Shown here: positions 1 through 11,638 of the stretch, piece by piece
Layout of the letters: each line of letters opens with the position of its first letter
Position numbering within the stretch: the stretch's first letter is position 1
Origin: Ophiura sarsii
Taxonomy: Eukaryota > Echinodermata > Ophiuroidea > Amphilepidida > Ophiuridae
Assembly (NCBI GenBank): GCA_035610835.1
Contig: CM069446.1
Coordinates: forward strand, 1,875,001 to 1,939,000
Length of the DNA stretch: 64,000 bases
Direction of reading: 5' to 3'
Translations under genes and position numbers: made by a program
The notes under the pieces: generated by a model
What the model saw: only the letters and a program-made list of their open reading frames with translations
Database searches by the model: none
Told to the model about the DNA's origin: nothing

Positions 1-229
1 AATTTAACCTTAAACAATTAATGGTTTATAGTAAAGCGCTACAGTGGTCAGTTTGACCATATATGGGTTGACCATGTCCTGCATTGGCCTGAGTATGACT
101 TACTACGGGAAATAAAGGATTGCATTAAGATTTTGTACAACTTCCTATCTAGTGATGACTCTATCAATAGAATAGGTCTTCTAAAAAGTTCCAAGAAGCA
201 CAGCCATGTACCAAAAACGGTCTTAGCAT

Positions 230-519
230 GTACCGTATTATCCCTATTAAGCGCCCAGTGCGGTTAGCAAAGTCATTTTTGGTGGGTGTTATTATGTTAC
301 CTTTTTAAACTCATTTATCGTACTAAATAAAATGTACAAGTGGTCATTTGAAGATGCTGACCATTTGATGTACTAAATACAATGTACAATTGGTCATTTG
401 AGGATGCTGACCATTTGAAAAGGTGGGCGCTTATAAGGGATTGTTTTTTGGTTGTCATTGAGAAAAACAGGGGTGGGCGCTTATAAGGTCCTGGGCGCTT
501 AATAGGGATAATACGGTAC
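230..519. mobile_element. MITE with 28-bp inverted ends
   Basis: The ends are inverted copies: GTACCGTATTATCCCTATTA at 230 continues into AAGCGCCC and is mirrored at 492-519. The interior holds two imperfect direct copies of a stretch around TGGTCATTTGA(A/G)GATGCTGACC. There is no coding capacity. It is a short non-autonomous DNA transposon; the superfamily cannot be assigned from the ends alone. Confidence 0.7.
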
Positions 520-1194
520 ATGTATTATTGCTTCTAGGGGAACAGTTTATGAAGCTGATAAATGGGCAGAGCCCGGCGGGGGCAGGGCAGTGTTTTCAGT
601 AATTGCAAAGGTAACCATAGAGGGCAGGCTTTTCAGATTACAGTGATCACAGAAAATTGTCAGTTTATCCCTGTTCATATAGAAGCATTCAGTCATGTAG
701 CGTAGAGGCAGTAGTACTGTATGCCCATTGATAAAATGACTGTTTCTATGGATGGCTTGTAACTTTAGTGGCAAATCAACAAAGTCAAGTGTCTGCATAA
801 AATTGTATTTTGAATAATTAGTAATCACATTACTAACCGACTATACATTTAACCCTTGGTTTTTCTATAAAAAGTTTGGATTTAATTTAATACTTTGTGT
901 GTAAATCGGGGGGGGGGGGGGGGGGGGGGGGGGGCATGGGAGCCAGTCCCCTCCCCCAGTCAGCTCAAGCCCCACTTCATTTTGTCCCCCATACAATTGA
1001 AAATGTTGAATTTCAATTTCAAAATTACTTAAAATTACTTTATAATTGGTCTGAAATGTCTAATTTAGAACAAATTAATCTAATTTCAGGCAATTTTTTA
1101 CAATAAAAGCCATTAAAAATGTTGCATTTTATCACCAATATTTTTTCTTCCCCCCTCTGTTCACCCCCCCCCCCCCCCCCCCCCCAGTGTTGAT
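520..1194. other. Intergenic or intronic DNA with long G and C runs
   Basis: No gene is visible here. There is a G run of 27 at 908-934 and a C run of 22 at 1164-1185, with AT-rich sequence between. Short open frames through these runs are artefacts of the homopolymers. Confidence 0.5.
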
Positions 1195-1272
1195 GCTGAT
1201 GCCGCCACTGAACCCGGGTCCACCAGCTGCGAGTCCCTGCCTTGCTCCACTTCGCAATGGGTCCGTGCACCT
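1195..1272 (-). repeat. Possible tRNA-derived SINE head
   Basis: Read on the minus strand there is a box-A-like stretch (TTGCGAAGTGGAGCAAGG) and a box-B-like stretch (GGGTTCAGTGGC) at roughly tRNA spacing. The match is weak and no tail was delimited. Confidence 0.3.
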
Positions 1273-1509
1273 GAATTCAACAATTATGTCTGCATTTATC
1301 CCCTACCGTGATAGCCCATGGAGATAGACTAATAAGTAACTAAAATGAAACCTTAGCTACAAGATACATAAACAAAATGTTGTGAACTTGTAAGATGAAT
1401 ATTGTAATAGGATTTAATAGAAATGAGCAACTAATCCAGGGTTTATAAGAGGTCAAACCTATGAGGTCGTCTCAAGGGATAATCCAGATGATCCAGCTCA
1501 TGTTGCTTA

Positions 1510-1843
1510 GGCCAAAAAAAAAGTTATGTTGTCCTCGACCGCCCGCTCCGGATTTAGGGCCGCTCCAATTTTTTTTTTTTTTCCCAATTTTTTTTTAAAA
1601 ATCCGATTTTTTTTTCTTCAGATTTTTTTAAAAACAGTTTAAATGGCATTGAATATTAAATTAAGTGTTTATAACATATATGTGCGACTCTCAGAGTGAT
1701 TTCAACTTCTTGTTGGCTGAACTTTGAGCTTCCGCTGGTAAAAGAATTTTTTTATTTTTTATTTTTTATTTTTAAAAATCCGCCAGCCCGCCCCTCCTCT
1801 CTGAAAGCTGTGGAGGACAACATAACAAAAAAATGTTGGGGCC
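1510..1843. mobile_element. GGCC-ended MITE, copy 1
   Basis: The inverted ends run GGCCAAAAAAAAAGTTATGT then TGTCCTC, mirrored by GAGGACAACATAACA...GGCC. The flanks TTA/TAA are palindromic. The same family occurs at 2192-2536 and 21767-22062, with a diverged relative at 42620-43024. Short open frames across it have no family resemblance. Confidence 0.7.
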
Positions 1844-1950
1844 TAAGAGTCCACATCCTAACATGACACCATATAATCCAGCTCATGTTGCTTACAATGT
1901 CCAACAACATGAATGGAGCACAAGGTCTTCTTGGAAACACTCGACCTTAA

Positions 1951-2902
1951 CACTTTCCACGCGACAGGCGGCTGCAGACGACATTCCAAAATTTCACAAA
2001 ATGTTTTAAAAAATTGAAAATTATTAAATTTCATTACCATATTTAGAATCCCCAAGGGAAACGCATTGACATAAGTACAAACATGCCTAGTATTGAGTCA
2101 GTAATGGAGCAACTAATCCAGGGTTTATAAGAGGTCAAACCTATGAGGTCGTCTCAAGGGATAATCCAGATGATCCAGCTCATGTTGCTTAGGCCAAAAA
2201 AAAATGTTATGTTGTCCTCGACCGCCCGCTCCGGATTTAGGGCCGCTCCAATTTTTTTTTCTTTTTTCAATTTTTTTTAAAAAATCAGTTTTTTTTTTTT
2301 TCAGTTTTTTTTTTCAGTTTTTTTTAAAAACAGTTTAAATGGCATTGAATATTAAATTAAGTGTTTATAACATTATATGTGCGACTCTCAGAGTGATTTC
2401 AACTTCTTGTTGGCTGAACTTTGAGCTTCCGCTGGTAAAAGAAAATTTAAAAAAAAATATTTAAAAAAAATCCGCCCGCCCGCCCCTCCTCTCTGAAAGC
2501 TGTGGAGGACAACATAACAATTTTTTTTGGGGGGCCTAAGAGTCCACATCCTAACATGACACCATATAATCCAGATGAACCAGCTCATGTTGCTTTATAC
2601 AATGTCCAACAACATGAATGGAGCACAAGGTCTTCTTGGAAACACTCGGATTATAGACCTTAACACTTTCCATGCGGCTATTAGTTTTACCATATACAAA
2701 ACATATTTTTCAGAAACCTTTCCTAACTTTAAAGGTCTATCTCAAGAATTACTGTGCCTATACTAGGCATGTTTGTACTTATGTCAATGCATTTTTCATG
2801 GTGATTCCAAATATGGTAATGAAATTTAATAATTTTGACATTTTTAAAACATTTTGTCAACATTTGGAATGTCGTCTGCAGCCGCCTGCCGCATGGAAAG
2901 CG
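1951..2902. mobile_element. TTAA-flanked MITE carrying duplicated DNA
   Basis: CACTTTCCACGCGACAGGCG at 1951 and its continuation GCTGCAGACGACATTCC are inverted at about 2860-2902. TTAA lies immediately outside both ends (1947-1950, 2903-2906). TTAA target sites are used by piggyBac and Kolobok elements. The interior contains the second copy of the 682-bp duplication, so the element was disrupted after insertion. Confidence 0.55.
2192..2536. mobile_element. GGCC-ended MITE, copy 2
   Basis: This is the duplicated partner of the element at 1510-1843, with the same GGCC ends, the internal GAGTGATTTCAACTTCTTGT and different homopolymer lengths. Confidence 0.65.
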
Positions 2903-2906
2903 TTAA

Positions 2907-3284
2907 AGGGGCATTGAAAGATGTATCGATTATACTAAATGAGTAAATAACGTAAAGATAATCATCAACATAGCCCAAATCCAAAATGTCGTACAATTCT
3001 GACATCGCCTTCATGCCAAATAAGCAAATAAAGGCACTTCCGGGTTGAGATTTGCCGCGAAAAGGCTGCATGTAAAACGATAGCCTAACTTCCGAATTCA
3101 GCACCTAGTTTCGATTTGATCATATCGAAACTAAGAAAATCATGAAATTTTATATGATTAAAAGTGAATGTTGGTAAACTGTTTCAGATGGTAGTTAGTA
3201 TATGCCTAAGTATTACTTTGATGCAAAAACCTGATTTCCAGGATAATTGAGGGCGCACTCCCGTACGTATCTCTCAATGCCCCT
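2907..3284. mobile_element. TTAA-flanked MITE (AGGGGCATTGA ends)
   Basis: The left end AGGGGCATTGAAAGAT is inverted at the right end as ATCTCTCAATGCCCCT. TTAA is present on both sides (2903-2906, 3285-3288), and the left TTAA is shared with the preceding MITE. A minus-strand open frame inside has no recognisable domain. Confidence 0.7.
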
Positions 3285-3559
3285 TTAAAATGGCGCTAAA
3301 AGTACAAATACACCATTAAAGTTCTCATTCCCATGGTCAGTGTAAATCTTAATTCAAATACACCACTTTTCCAGCCCTTTTATAGGAATTATTTATATTC
3401 ATCTTTTCTATGTATCTTGTTGACTGGCATAAAACCCCTGAGAATAAGTTTTGATTCCCAAAATGTAGCAGCTATTTACCCCGGTAGTTTCAGTTGACAT
3501 TGACTATTTATAACAATTAGGCTGAAGAGCCAGGACAAACCCAATAGTGACTTAAGCAC

Positions 3560-3760
3560 TAAATTAAAGGGATGCCCGATGTGTGTGTACAGATACAGAC
3601 CCGGGATGATCCCCTACTCTTTACGAAGGAGTCTGACCTTTTAACGTGCTCGGGGATAGCTCTTCCGATGCACGAGACCACCATTTCTACGTGACTTCTG
3701 AACCACGAGGCAATTGAGACTAAGTACCTTGCCTAAGGATACAAACATGTTGGCCGTTGA
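3560..3760 (-). repeat. SINE fragment, minus orientation
   Basis: It matches the SINE at 4280-4640 in reverse complement: the block from GATGATCCCCTACTCTTTAC through AAACATGTTGGCC mirrors 4330-4500. The two copies form an inverted pair about 0.5 kb apart. Confidence 0.6.
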
Positions 3761-4279
3761 CTATGGGTATGGGTATGTTGACTATGGGTATGCACGATCG
3801 TTCAAAAAGCAGTCCCCTAGCAAAATAATTAATCTATGCAAAAATGTTTAATTAATTTATACAAGAAAAGTATAAATACTTCAAAGCTGAAATTTTGTAA
3901 ATTATAGTTTGTATAAAATGTCCTGTGCTGCGGGATGTCTGTTATATAAATGGGAATGTTACATGGATATCGGCTGTAAGACATCTGCATAATTAATTAT
4001 ACTTAATCATCTAAGGAAGCTTTAGGTCATTAAAAAATTATGCTAATTAATGTACTTAATTATTTTTTGTAAGTTCATGCACTTTCCTTGGTGTATATGT
4101 TGGTTATGCAACTTTCCTTATATCCTGTGCTGCGGGAATCTATAGTAGTTTTCAATACAAATAAGTGCAGCATTCATAATTATGGCCTAATTTCATGATA
4201 TTCCATGTGGGCAATTTGGTTTTAGACAAGAGGCAAAGGGCAAGTCAACTCTTTTTTTTTGGGGGGGGGGGAGGCTAGT

Positions 4280-4640
4280 AGTGATTAGTGACCATGTGAG
4301 CATGGGTCTCACGATACAAAGGTTGTTAGTTCTAGCCTCGCTATGGCCAACATGTTTGTATCCTTGGGCAAGGTACTTAGTCTCAATTGCCTCGTGGTTC
4401 GGAAGTCACGTAGAAATGGTGGTCCCGTGCATCGGAAGAGCAATACCTGAGCACGTTAAAAGGTCACAGACTCCTTCGTAAAGAGTAGGGGATCATCCCG
4501 GTCTGTGTTTATACACACATATTCCTAGGTTTCAGGAACTCATCGTCTATTGTCTGTCTCTGTTTGTGTGCAACTTGGCGCTGAATTAGCTGCTGCCTGG
4601 ATGTTGAAATGGCGCTTTATAAAAACTTGTATGTATGTAG
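4280..4640 (+). repeat. SINE with LINE-type 3' tail
   Basis: It ends in GGCGCTTTATAAAAACTTGT followed by ATGTATGTA, the kind of 3' tail shared by CR1/L2-type LINEs and their SINEs. The body contains CCTTGGGCAAGGTACTTAG, common in such SINEs, and a weak box-B-like GTTAGTTCTAGCC. It is non-coding. Confidence 0.55.
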
Positions 4641-4650
4641 GGGTGTATGT

Positions 4651-5263
4651 AAAGGGTTCAACAAAAGAAAGTATACCACTTTGTTTATGTCATTTTGAGT
4701 AACTTTTAATTTGTTTTTGACCAAACAGGCTAGATAGGCATTTAGATAAATCTTTTAGGCATAATTTGATACCAAACTTGCCCCCTAACAACAAAGATAA
4801 ACCATGATTAGCACCATTTAAAGGAAAATATCCCATTTTCAAAAGTCGCATTTCCAATACACAGCACGAGAAGATTTGGTTAATCTGTCCATGTTCTCCC
4901 CATCCATAACATTCCTTTTACATTCAAATCCTTCACCCATGCATCAGTTTACATTTGAATTAGCCCGCGCATTGAGGGATATGCGCGGTGATCAGTACGG
5001 GATAAATACGGCATATGTGTGTGTTAACAATTGGCCTATTCTTCTCGTGCTGTGTATTGGAAATGCGACTTTTGAAAATGGGATATTTTCCTTTAAATGG
5101 TGCTAATCATGGTTTATCTTTGTTGTTAAGGGGCAAATTTGGTATCAAATTATGCCTAAAAGATTCATCTAAATGCCTATCTAGCCTGTTTGGGCAAAAA
5201 CAAATCGAAAGTTACTCAAAATGACATAAACAAAGTGGTATACTTTCTTTTGTTGAACCCTTT
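4651..5263. mobile_element. MITE with about 215-bp inverted arms
   Basis: Long inverted arms start AAAGGGTTCAACAAAAGAAA and are mirrored at the right. ATGT is duplicated directly outside both ends (4647-4650 and 5264-5267). A shorter relative is at 26421-26695. The arms would fold into a long hairpin if transcribed. Small open frames across it are not genes. Confidence 0.8.
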
Positions 5264-5369
5264 ATGTCGGACATTAGTTATATCCTCCTCCTTACATTCA
5301 CTGACTGACTCCTGCACAGCATGAGTGTGTAGGTGATCGCCGGCAATTGCGGACATTAGTTTGAATACA

Positions 5370-5990
5370 TACCTTCCAACTGTGGACACACCTGCAACCA
5401 TCGACATTCCTCGGTTTCCTGATATGTGCAAAATGTTGCAAATAGTGTAAAAACACTATTTAAATGAGGTCCTCACATGTGATACCCCCTGACATACCTC
5501 TGTTAGATAGTGCACTGTCTGGTTGGCGGTATGATACACAAACACACCCACACAAAATCACCATTTTGTCCTCGTTTGGATTGTACCACTTCATGGTCCT
5601 TGTGTGCCGGTAGTTACAGGTAGGGGTGGGGGGTGCGTTGACAAATACCTGCGAACGAGGACGCACACACGTTTTTTACATTCCAACTGATGACACACCT
5701 GCAAACGAGGACGTCCTCGGTTCCCTGATACGTGCAAAATATTGCAAACAATGTTAAAACACTAAACGAGGTCCTCGTATCACCTCTACCCCCTTAGGCC
5801 TCAGTTAGATAGTACAGTCTAATTGGCGGTTTGACACCCGTGTAAGCTGCCATTTTGGTCCTCTGTGTGTCGGTGTGTGTCCAGGTTGGTGGGTCCTCGT
5901 TTGGATAGTACCAAAACTGGGTCCTCGTTTGCAGGTCATTACAAACAGGGGTGTGTGTGGATGGGAAGGGGGTGTGTGTGGGGGGGGGGT
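5370..5990. repeat. Degenerate tandem repeat rich in CCTCG and CA
   Basis: A roughly 300-bp unit is repeated about twice: the text CCTGATATGTGCAAAATGTT near 5418 returns near 5726 as CCTGATACGTGCAAAATATT, each followed by GAGGTCCTC. Short GT-rich stretches lie within. No gene is seen. Confidence 0.5.
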
Positions 5991-6034
5991 GTTAGGGTAT
6001 GTATATTTTTCTTAAATGCACTATAGGGTCTTAC

Positions 6035-6180
6035 CTCAATTATAGTATCTTCATCCCACGGCATGATGGTCCTAAGGTCTATTAATTCACACGACACACC
6101 TAGTTTATTCTGTGCCATCTGTGCTACCTCACGTAGGACATGAACCTGTGTACCCCAGCCTAGTAACGTTACATCGCTTC
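6035..6180 (-). CDS. BCKDHB: BCKDHB exon 8 (last exon found)
   Basis: This 146-nt exon is preceded by acceptor TTTGTAG at 6181 and followed by donor GTAAGACC. It completes the split Gly codon and then encodes 48 residues containing [19 protein letters not shown] and [19 protein letters not shown]. This is the conserved start of the C-terminal transketolase-like domain of E1-beta (GSDVTLV.WGTQ and IDLRTI.PWD in the family). It ends in phase 0. The remaining C-terminal exon or exons, with the SHEAPLTGGFA region expected next, should lie left of the window or in its unassigned first 6 kb. Confidence 0.95.
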
Positions 6181-6494
6181 CTACAAATGGATAAGAAATA
6201 AGGTGTTAGGAGAGTCAGGCTGGAATTTTTTTCTTCTCATTTTTCACATTAGTTCTGACTGCACTCCTAACAAAACAAATAGGATTACTCTATAGTTTAA
6301 TCCGTTCTAAATTGACGAGAATTTGATCTCTCTGTGCACAAAAGTAAAGGATTAATGCAGAATATTTCAATGACCAAATCAATCAGACTTATACAAAACC
6401 TCATTTTTTCAATCTTATAACCTTAACCCGGTATATTTTTTCTGGAATAAATTAGGGAGAAAAAGGTGTCAATTTTTTTTTGGAAAACAGCCGG

Positions 6495-6560
6495 CATTGT
6501 CGGCGCCGGTGAATTGAACCTGGGTCGTCTGCATCAAACTGAGCTAAGGAGGCAGCCGGC
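6495..6560 (-). repeat. Truncated tRNA-like sequence
   Basis: On the minus strand it reads GCCTCCTTAGCTCAGT, a tRNA acceptor plus box A, then jumps to ACGACCCAGGTTCAATTC, an anticodon 3' side plus box B. The middle of a tRNA appears deleted and the acceptor stem cannot close, so it is a tRNA-derived repeat and not a functional tRNA gene. Confidence 0.45.
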
Positions 6561-6910
6561 AAATTCTTAATCTTTTCCTGCGCATATGATAGTCCGCCAG
6601 GGCTATAGAATATTCACAGAGGTCAGGTAATTGTTCAAAAAGAGAGGGGATAAATTGCTACAATAGCTGAAAATACTGAAACATGGGAACCAAATCTGTT
6701 TACATGGCGAGTACAGAAAATATCAAGGTAGGTTATTAAAGATAAAAAGCTAAACAAATGAGGAAATCCGGTTTATATAGAATCCATTTTGATAAACATA
6801 CTGATCATTCATTTGCTTTCAAGCACATAGATTACTAAACTGATATATTGCATTATAAAATGGATGGTTGGTTAACTAAGCATGTTTGACTGAATAGCAA
6901 ATAAGATATA

Positions 6911-7474
6911 CAGTCATCAAAAAAAGTAACTATACAGGTAATAAATGTGCTTTTAACTCTCAAAATATATATCCTACCTAGAAATATTAAACCATAAAGT
7001 TGTTGAGAAATTTATCTTCTTTAATATGAGATATTGCACGCTAGGATCGGTTGAATATTTAAGAAGCGACAATCCAAAATGTAAAGTAAAGTCACAATTT
7101 CAAATTCACATTTTACATTTCAACACGGGGAGAGAATGACCGGTAGCGTGTGTGTGGCGTATTGATCCATCGGAACAATGCGTCTGACTGTCCAACCTGC
7201 GCATGCAACCCCCAATTGCACTACCGGTAATCGATAAGGTACCCGTAGATTGGTCCGCGTGTAGAAAATAAAAATGTGAAAATGAAAATCGGACTTCTCC
7301 TTACATTTTTGAGTGCCACTCCCTCAATAATCACTCGATCCTAGCGTGCAATATTTCATATTAAAGAAGACAAATTTTTCAACAACTTTATAATTTAATA
7401 TTTTTAGGTAGGATATATATTTTAAGAGTTAGAAGCCCATTTATTACCTGTATAGTTACTTTTTTTGATGACTG
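6911..7474. mobile_element. TA-flanked MITE with about 140-bp inverted arms
   Basis: The ends are CAGTCATCAAAAAAAGTAAC and its inverse, with TA on both sides (6909-6910, 7475-7476), the target duplication of Tc1/mariner elements. The arms continue as inverted repeats of about 140 bp. The core (about 7105-7260) carries a tRNA-like sequence that also occurs around 43311-43384 and 46348-46440, so the core may be a captured SINE. Confidence 0.8.
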
Positions 7475-7529
7475 TATGAGAAATAAAGGTCATCCATATG
7501 TTAAACCTATCAGTCACTATGGCTCAGAG

Positions 7530-9640
7530 CCCATCTACTATAAAGAAAAACAACAAGATAAATCCACCCACCAATATTTCCTTTAATGAAAAGATGTGTT
7601 GGATCATTAAGTAATTCATCTAACTATTCATTAAAATATAACCTTGACCTATCTATTGCACTTCCTTTCATATCAGGCAATGCTCCAAATAGAGGGGGAC
7701 AGGGCTCAAAATTAATCAAAGGCACCTAGATCTACTATCTACTATAAAGGAAAACAGAGAGATAAATCCACCCACCAATATTTCCTTTAATGAAAAGTTG
7801 TGTTGGATCATTAAGTAATTCATCTAACCATTCATTAAAATGTAACCTTGACCTATCTATTGCACTTCCTTTCATATCAGGCAATGCTCCAAATAGAGGG
7901 GGACAGGGCTCAAAATTAATCAAAGGCACCTAGATCTACTATCTACTATAAAGGAAAACAGAGAGATAAATCCACCCACCAATATTTCCTTTAATCAAAA
8001 GTTGTGTTGGATCATTAAGTAATTCATCTAACTATTCATTAAAATATAACCTTGACATTGCACTTCCTTTCATATCAGGCAATGCTCCAAATAGAGGGGG
8101 ACAGGGCTCAAAATTAGGCACCTAGATCTACTATCTACTATAAAGGAAAACAGAGAGATAAATCCACCCACCAATATTTCCTTTAATCAAAAGTTGTGTT
8201 GGATCATTAAGTAATTCATCTAACCATTCATTAAAATGTAACCTTGACCTATCTATTGCACTTCCTTTCATATCAGGCAATGCTCCAAATAGAGGGGGAC
8301 AGGGCTCAAAATTAATCAAAGGCACCTAGATCTACTATCTACTATAAAGGAAAACAACAAGATAAATCTACCCACCAATATTTCCTTTAATCAAAAGTTG
8401 TGTTGGATCATTAAGTAATTCATCTAACCATTCATTAAAATGTAACCTTGACCTATCTATTGCACTTCCTTTCATATCAGGCAATGCTCCAAATAGAGGG
8501 GGGACAGGGCTCAACATTAATCGAAGGCACCTAGATCTACTATCTACTATAAAGGAAAACAACAAGATAAATCCACCCACCAATATTTCCTTTAATGAAA
8601 AGTTGTGTTGGATCATTAAGTAATTCATCTAACCATTCATTAAAATGTAACCTTGACCTATCTATTGCACTTCCTTTCATATCAGGCAATGCTCCAAATA
8701 GAGGGGGGACAGGGCTCAACATTAATCGAAGGCACCTAGATCTACTATCTACTATAAAGGAAAACAACAAGATAAATCTACCCACCAATATTTCCTTTAA
8801 TGAAAAGTCGTGTTGGATCATTAAGTAATTCATCTAACCTTTCATTAAAATGTAACCTTGACCTATCTATTGCACTTCCTTTCATATCAAGCAATGCTTC
8901 AAATAGAGGGGGGACAGGGCTCAAAATTAATCAAATGCACCTAGATCTACTATCTACTATAAAGGAAAACAACAAGATAAATCCACCCACCAATATTTCC
9001 TTTAATCAAAAGTTGTGTTGGATCATTAAGTAATTCATCTAACCATTCATTAAAATATAACCTTCACCTATCTATTGCACTTCCTTTCATATCAGGCAAT
9101 GCTCCAAATAGAGGGGGACAGGGCTCAAAATTAATCAAAGGCACCTAGATCTACTATCTACTATAAAGGAAAACAGAGAGATAAATCTACCCACCAATAT
9201 TTCCTTTAATGAAAAGTTGTGTTGGATCATTAAGTAATTCATCTAACCATTCATTAAAATATAACCTTGACATTGCACTTCCTTTCATATCAGGCAATGC
9301 TCCAAATAGAGGGGGACAGGGCTCAAATTAACCAAAGGCACCTAGTTGCCTTGATGCCCTCAATTTCTGGCTGCTTTCACTTCATTACAAAGTATGAAGC
9401 TACGCTTCTCTATCAGTCACTGCGGCTCGGGCCTATCTACTATAAAGGAAAACAGAGAGATAAATCCACCCACCAATATTTCCTTTAATGAAAAGATGTG
9501 TTGGATCATTAAGTAATTCATCTAACCATTCATTAAAATGTTACCTTGACCTATCTATTGCACTTCCTTTCATATCAGGCAATGCTCCAAATAGAGGGGG
9601 GACAGGGCTCAAAATTAATCAAAGGCACCTACAATCAAGG
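7530..9640. repeat. Minisatellite, about 205-bp unit, 10 copies
   Basis: The landmark ACCCACCAATATTTCCTTTA recurs ten times with spacing of mostly 201-206 bp, once about 192 and once about 279. Copies are over 90 percent alike by eye. The long spacing at the right is an insertion of about 75 bp beginning GTTGCCTTGATGCCCTCAAT, which recurs at about 9735. Minus-strand reading frames stay open across several units (containing LFGALPDMKGSAIDRS), but no family is recognised. They are treated as repeat-borne frames. Confidence 0.9.
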
Positions 9641-10090
9641 AAAAAAAGGTTGGCACACTTTGTCCTAATTACGGAAAAAACCCGCCCCTCTCCCCGGAGG
9701 CAATGTTGATCCGAGTCATATTATCAGATGCCTTGTTGCCTTGATGCCCTCAATTTCTGGCTGTTTTCACTGCATTAAAAAGTATCTAATTGCCTTGGAG
9801 AAAGTATGTGCCTCTTTCAAATTGCCTTAAATTGCATGACCTCTTCCTTTCTTAATTTGAGGCCTGAGTGTGGGGGGGGGGGGGGGGGCAGAGTGCCTCC
9901 CCTGAAAAATAAATTGACTGGGAAATCTGTAAGGCAAAGGAAGGAAAGAAAGAGAGGAGAGAAGACAAAAAAAGGGAAGGAAAGGGAAAGGAAAGTCCAT
10001 TAAGTCCATGGTCAGGCCTTTTAAAAATTTGGCCTTTGTGAACATCCAGAAGTGACCCATCACCCTACCAATCCCTCCCCTTCCCCTCCC
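9640..10090. other. Low-complexity purine/pyrimidine DNA
   Basis: A G run of about 19 near 9870-9889 is followed by a GA-rich tract (AGGAAAGAAAGAGAGGAGAG and similar). This resembles another G-run plus GA-rich tract near 20537-20670. No gene is seen. Confidence 0.5.
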
Positions 10091-10102
10091 CATCCATTTT
10101 AA

Positions 10103-10795
10103 AGGTGGATGTTACGATCACTTTAGATTTGTTTGGCCAATCAACATATTTTGATTTCAGAAGAAACCCCATATTTTTTTCATTATAGTAGAGTCATTAT
10201 CTTGGATTCCGTGACCAATTTCTTCCTACCTTAGTTTCTTAGTGAATTTGTCAACTAGAACCATTTTAAAAGAAAATGAGCTCCCATGCACCTCTCAAAA
10301 GTGACGGGAACGTTCTTTTATAGCGCAAGTTCCAAAATGGCCGCCATACAGGGACCCAAAAATTCAAATGTCTTTAATTAAGCTAAAAAGCACACCACAT
10401 TGTTCGGCTGAGCACAAGGATTCCGAAAAAGTATAGTTTGCCATACTTCCGATGTTTGGTTAACGAGTTATCGGGTAAAACGTAAAAAGGCCGTTGACCT
10501 TTGCATATGGGGTCAAAATTTAAACTTGCTCCGATTTTGAAAAACAATGGTTCTAGTTGACAAATTCACTAAGAAACTAAGGTAGGAAGAAATTGGTCAT
10601 GGAATCCAAGATAATGACTCTACTATTATTTCTGTAAAATATTTGGCGCAAGATATGTTCCATTTAGAAATAAGCCAAAATGCAGTGAAATTCAAACTGC
10701 CAAAGGTGGTTAACCACCTGGCCAGTATGTGTACTACTCAATGGGCAAAATGTTATGTCACCTTGTGCTTCTAAAATAAGAACCATTGGAGTTCA
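10103..10795. mobile_element. TTAA-type MITE interrupted by another MITE
   Basis: It begins TTAA AGGTGGATGTTACGATCAC and matches the family at 11281-11638, 12700-13056 and 23305-23621 (shared blocks CATTTAGAAAT and TTCTAAAATAAGAACCATTG). The match is split by the insertion at 10186-10625 and the right end is lost near 10795. Confidence 0.65.
10186..10625. mobile_element. MITE with TTA target duplication, nested
   Basis: About 80-bp inverted arms start TAGTAGAGTCATTATCTTGG. TTA is duplicated outside each end (10183-10185 and 10626-10628), as in PIF/Harbinger elements. Related copies (for example 12960, read in reverse) show the uninterrupted host text CATTATATCTGTAAAAT, which proves a nested insertion. 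Confidence 0.8.
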
Positions 10796-11280
10796 GTAAT
10801 GTATGACCCAAGACGAATAAACTTAAAGGGAATGGAGGTGAGCTTGTGATCCCTTGTTAAAAGCTCACAGACCCAACATTTTCTGACAAACTTGAATAAA
10901 AATCTAAATTTTTAGTGGCACTAAATACCAGAGATCTCTTCCTGTTGATTTTAAGGAATTTTATTGGCAGTGGTGTCATGGTAATGGCTAATTATGAAAA
11001 TGTTTGCATTACCTACTCAAATTTTAAATGTAATTGATGTTGCAATATTTCAGTCTACAAATACTTCCTTAATCAATAAGTATTAACACCACTTACAGAT
11101 GCAATAATGAAATTGAGTGAAATAATGAATAATGAAAAATGAAATAGTCACCCACTCTTTGAAAAATATGTAACAGGGAAACAAGGAATCAACTTTTATT
11201 AGCCTAATGGATCGCAGTGTTTGCTCCCTTTGCTTCCAATCAAAACCCTAATCAGAATGCCAGCATTAAAGGGACATTAA

Positions 11281-11638
11281 AGGTAGATGACCCGATCACA
11301 TTTTCGTAACACAGAATTATTTCAAACATACAGAGATTTTCATATCATATGAAAGCTCGTATTTTTCTCATCATCATACTGAAATTTGACGGCCTAAATC
11401 GGTATAATTATACGGAGAAATCGATGAAATAACGTCGAATTACCGCGAATGGTGGTAACCACCGATATAGTTTGTGTACTACTCAATGGGTACAGTTCAC
11501 AGCATCTTGTGCGTCTAAAATAAGAACCATAAGAGCTATGCAACTCAAACTTTGGAACACGGCTTTTTTAAGGATGACCTTTCATGTAGAATAGAAAACT
11601 TCAAGTTGAAAATCGGAATGTGATCGGGTCATCTAACT
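11281..11638. mobile_element. TTAA-flanked MITE (AGGTAGATGA ends)
   Basis: The ends AGGTAGATGACCCGATCAC and GTGATCGGGTCATCTAACT are inverted. TTAA lies at 11277-11280 and 11639-11642. It appears to sit just inside a second element whose ends are TTAAAGGGACATTAAAG (about 11267) and ATCTCTTAGTGCCCCTTTAA (about 12010-12030). Confidence 0.75.

Larger units (their letters stand above)
1425..2790. repeat. Tandem duplication, offset 682 bp
   Basis: The stretch beginning GAGCAACTAATCCAGGG at 1425 recurs at 2107. Each copy carries a GGCC-ended MITE and the text that follows it (CCTAAGAGTCCACATCC). The second copy has a 13-bp insertion near 2652 and loses similarity after about 2675. Poly-T/poly-A lengths differ between copies, as expected after an older duplication. 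Confidence 0.7.

Noticed and set aside
1..6034. C-terminal BCKDHB exon(s) left of exon 8
   Set aside because: I looked for the conserved SHEAP..GGF and P.PF...E text on the minus strand and found nothing convincing. The exons are likely outside the window.
6495..6560. Functional tRNA gene
   Set aside because: The acceptor 5' half and T-arm are present but the central part is missing and the acceptor ends do not pair, so it was kept only as a tRNA-like repeat.
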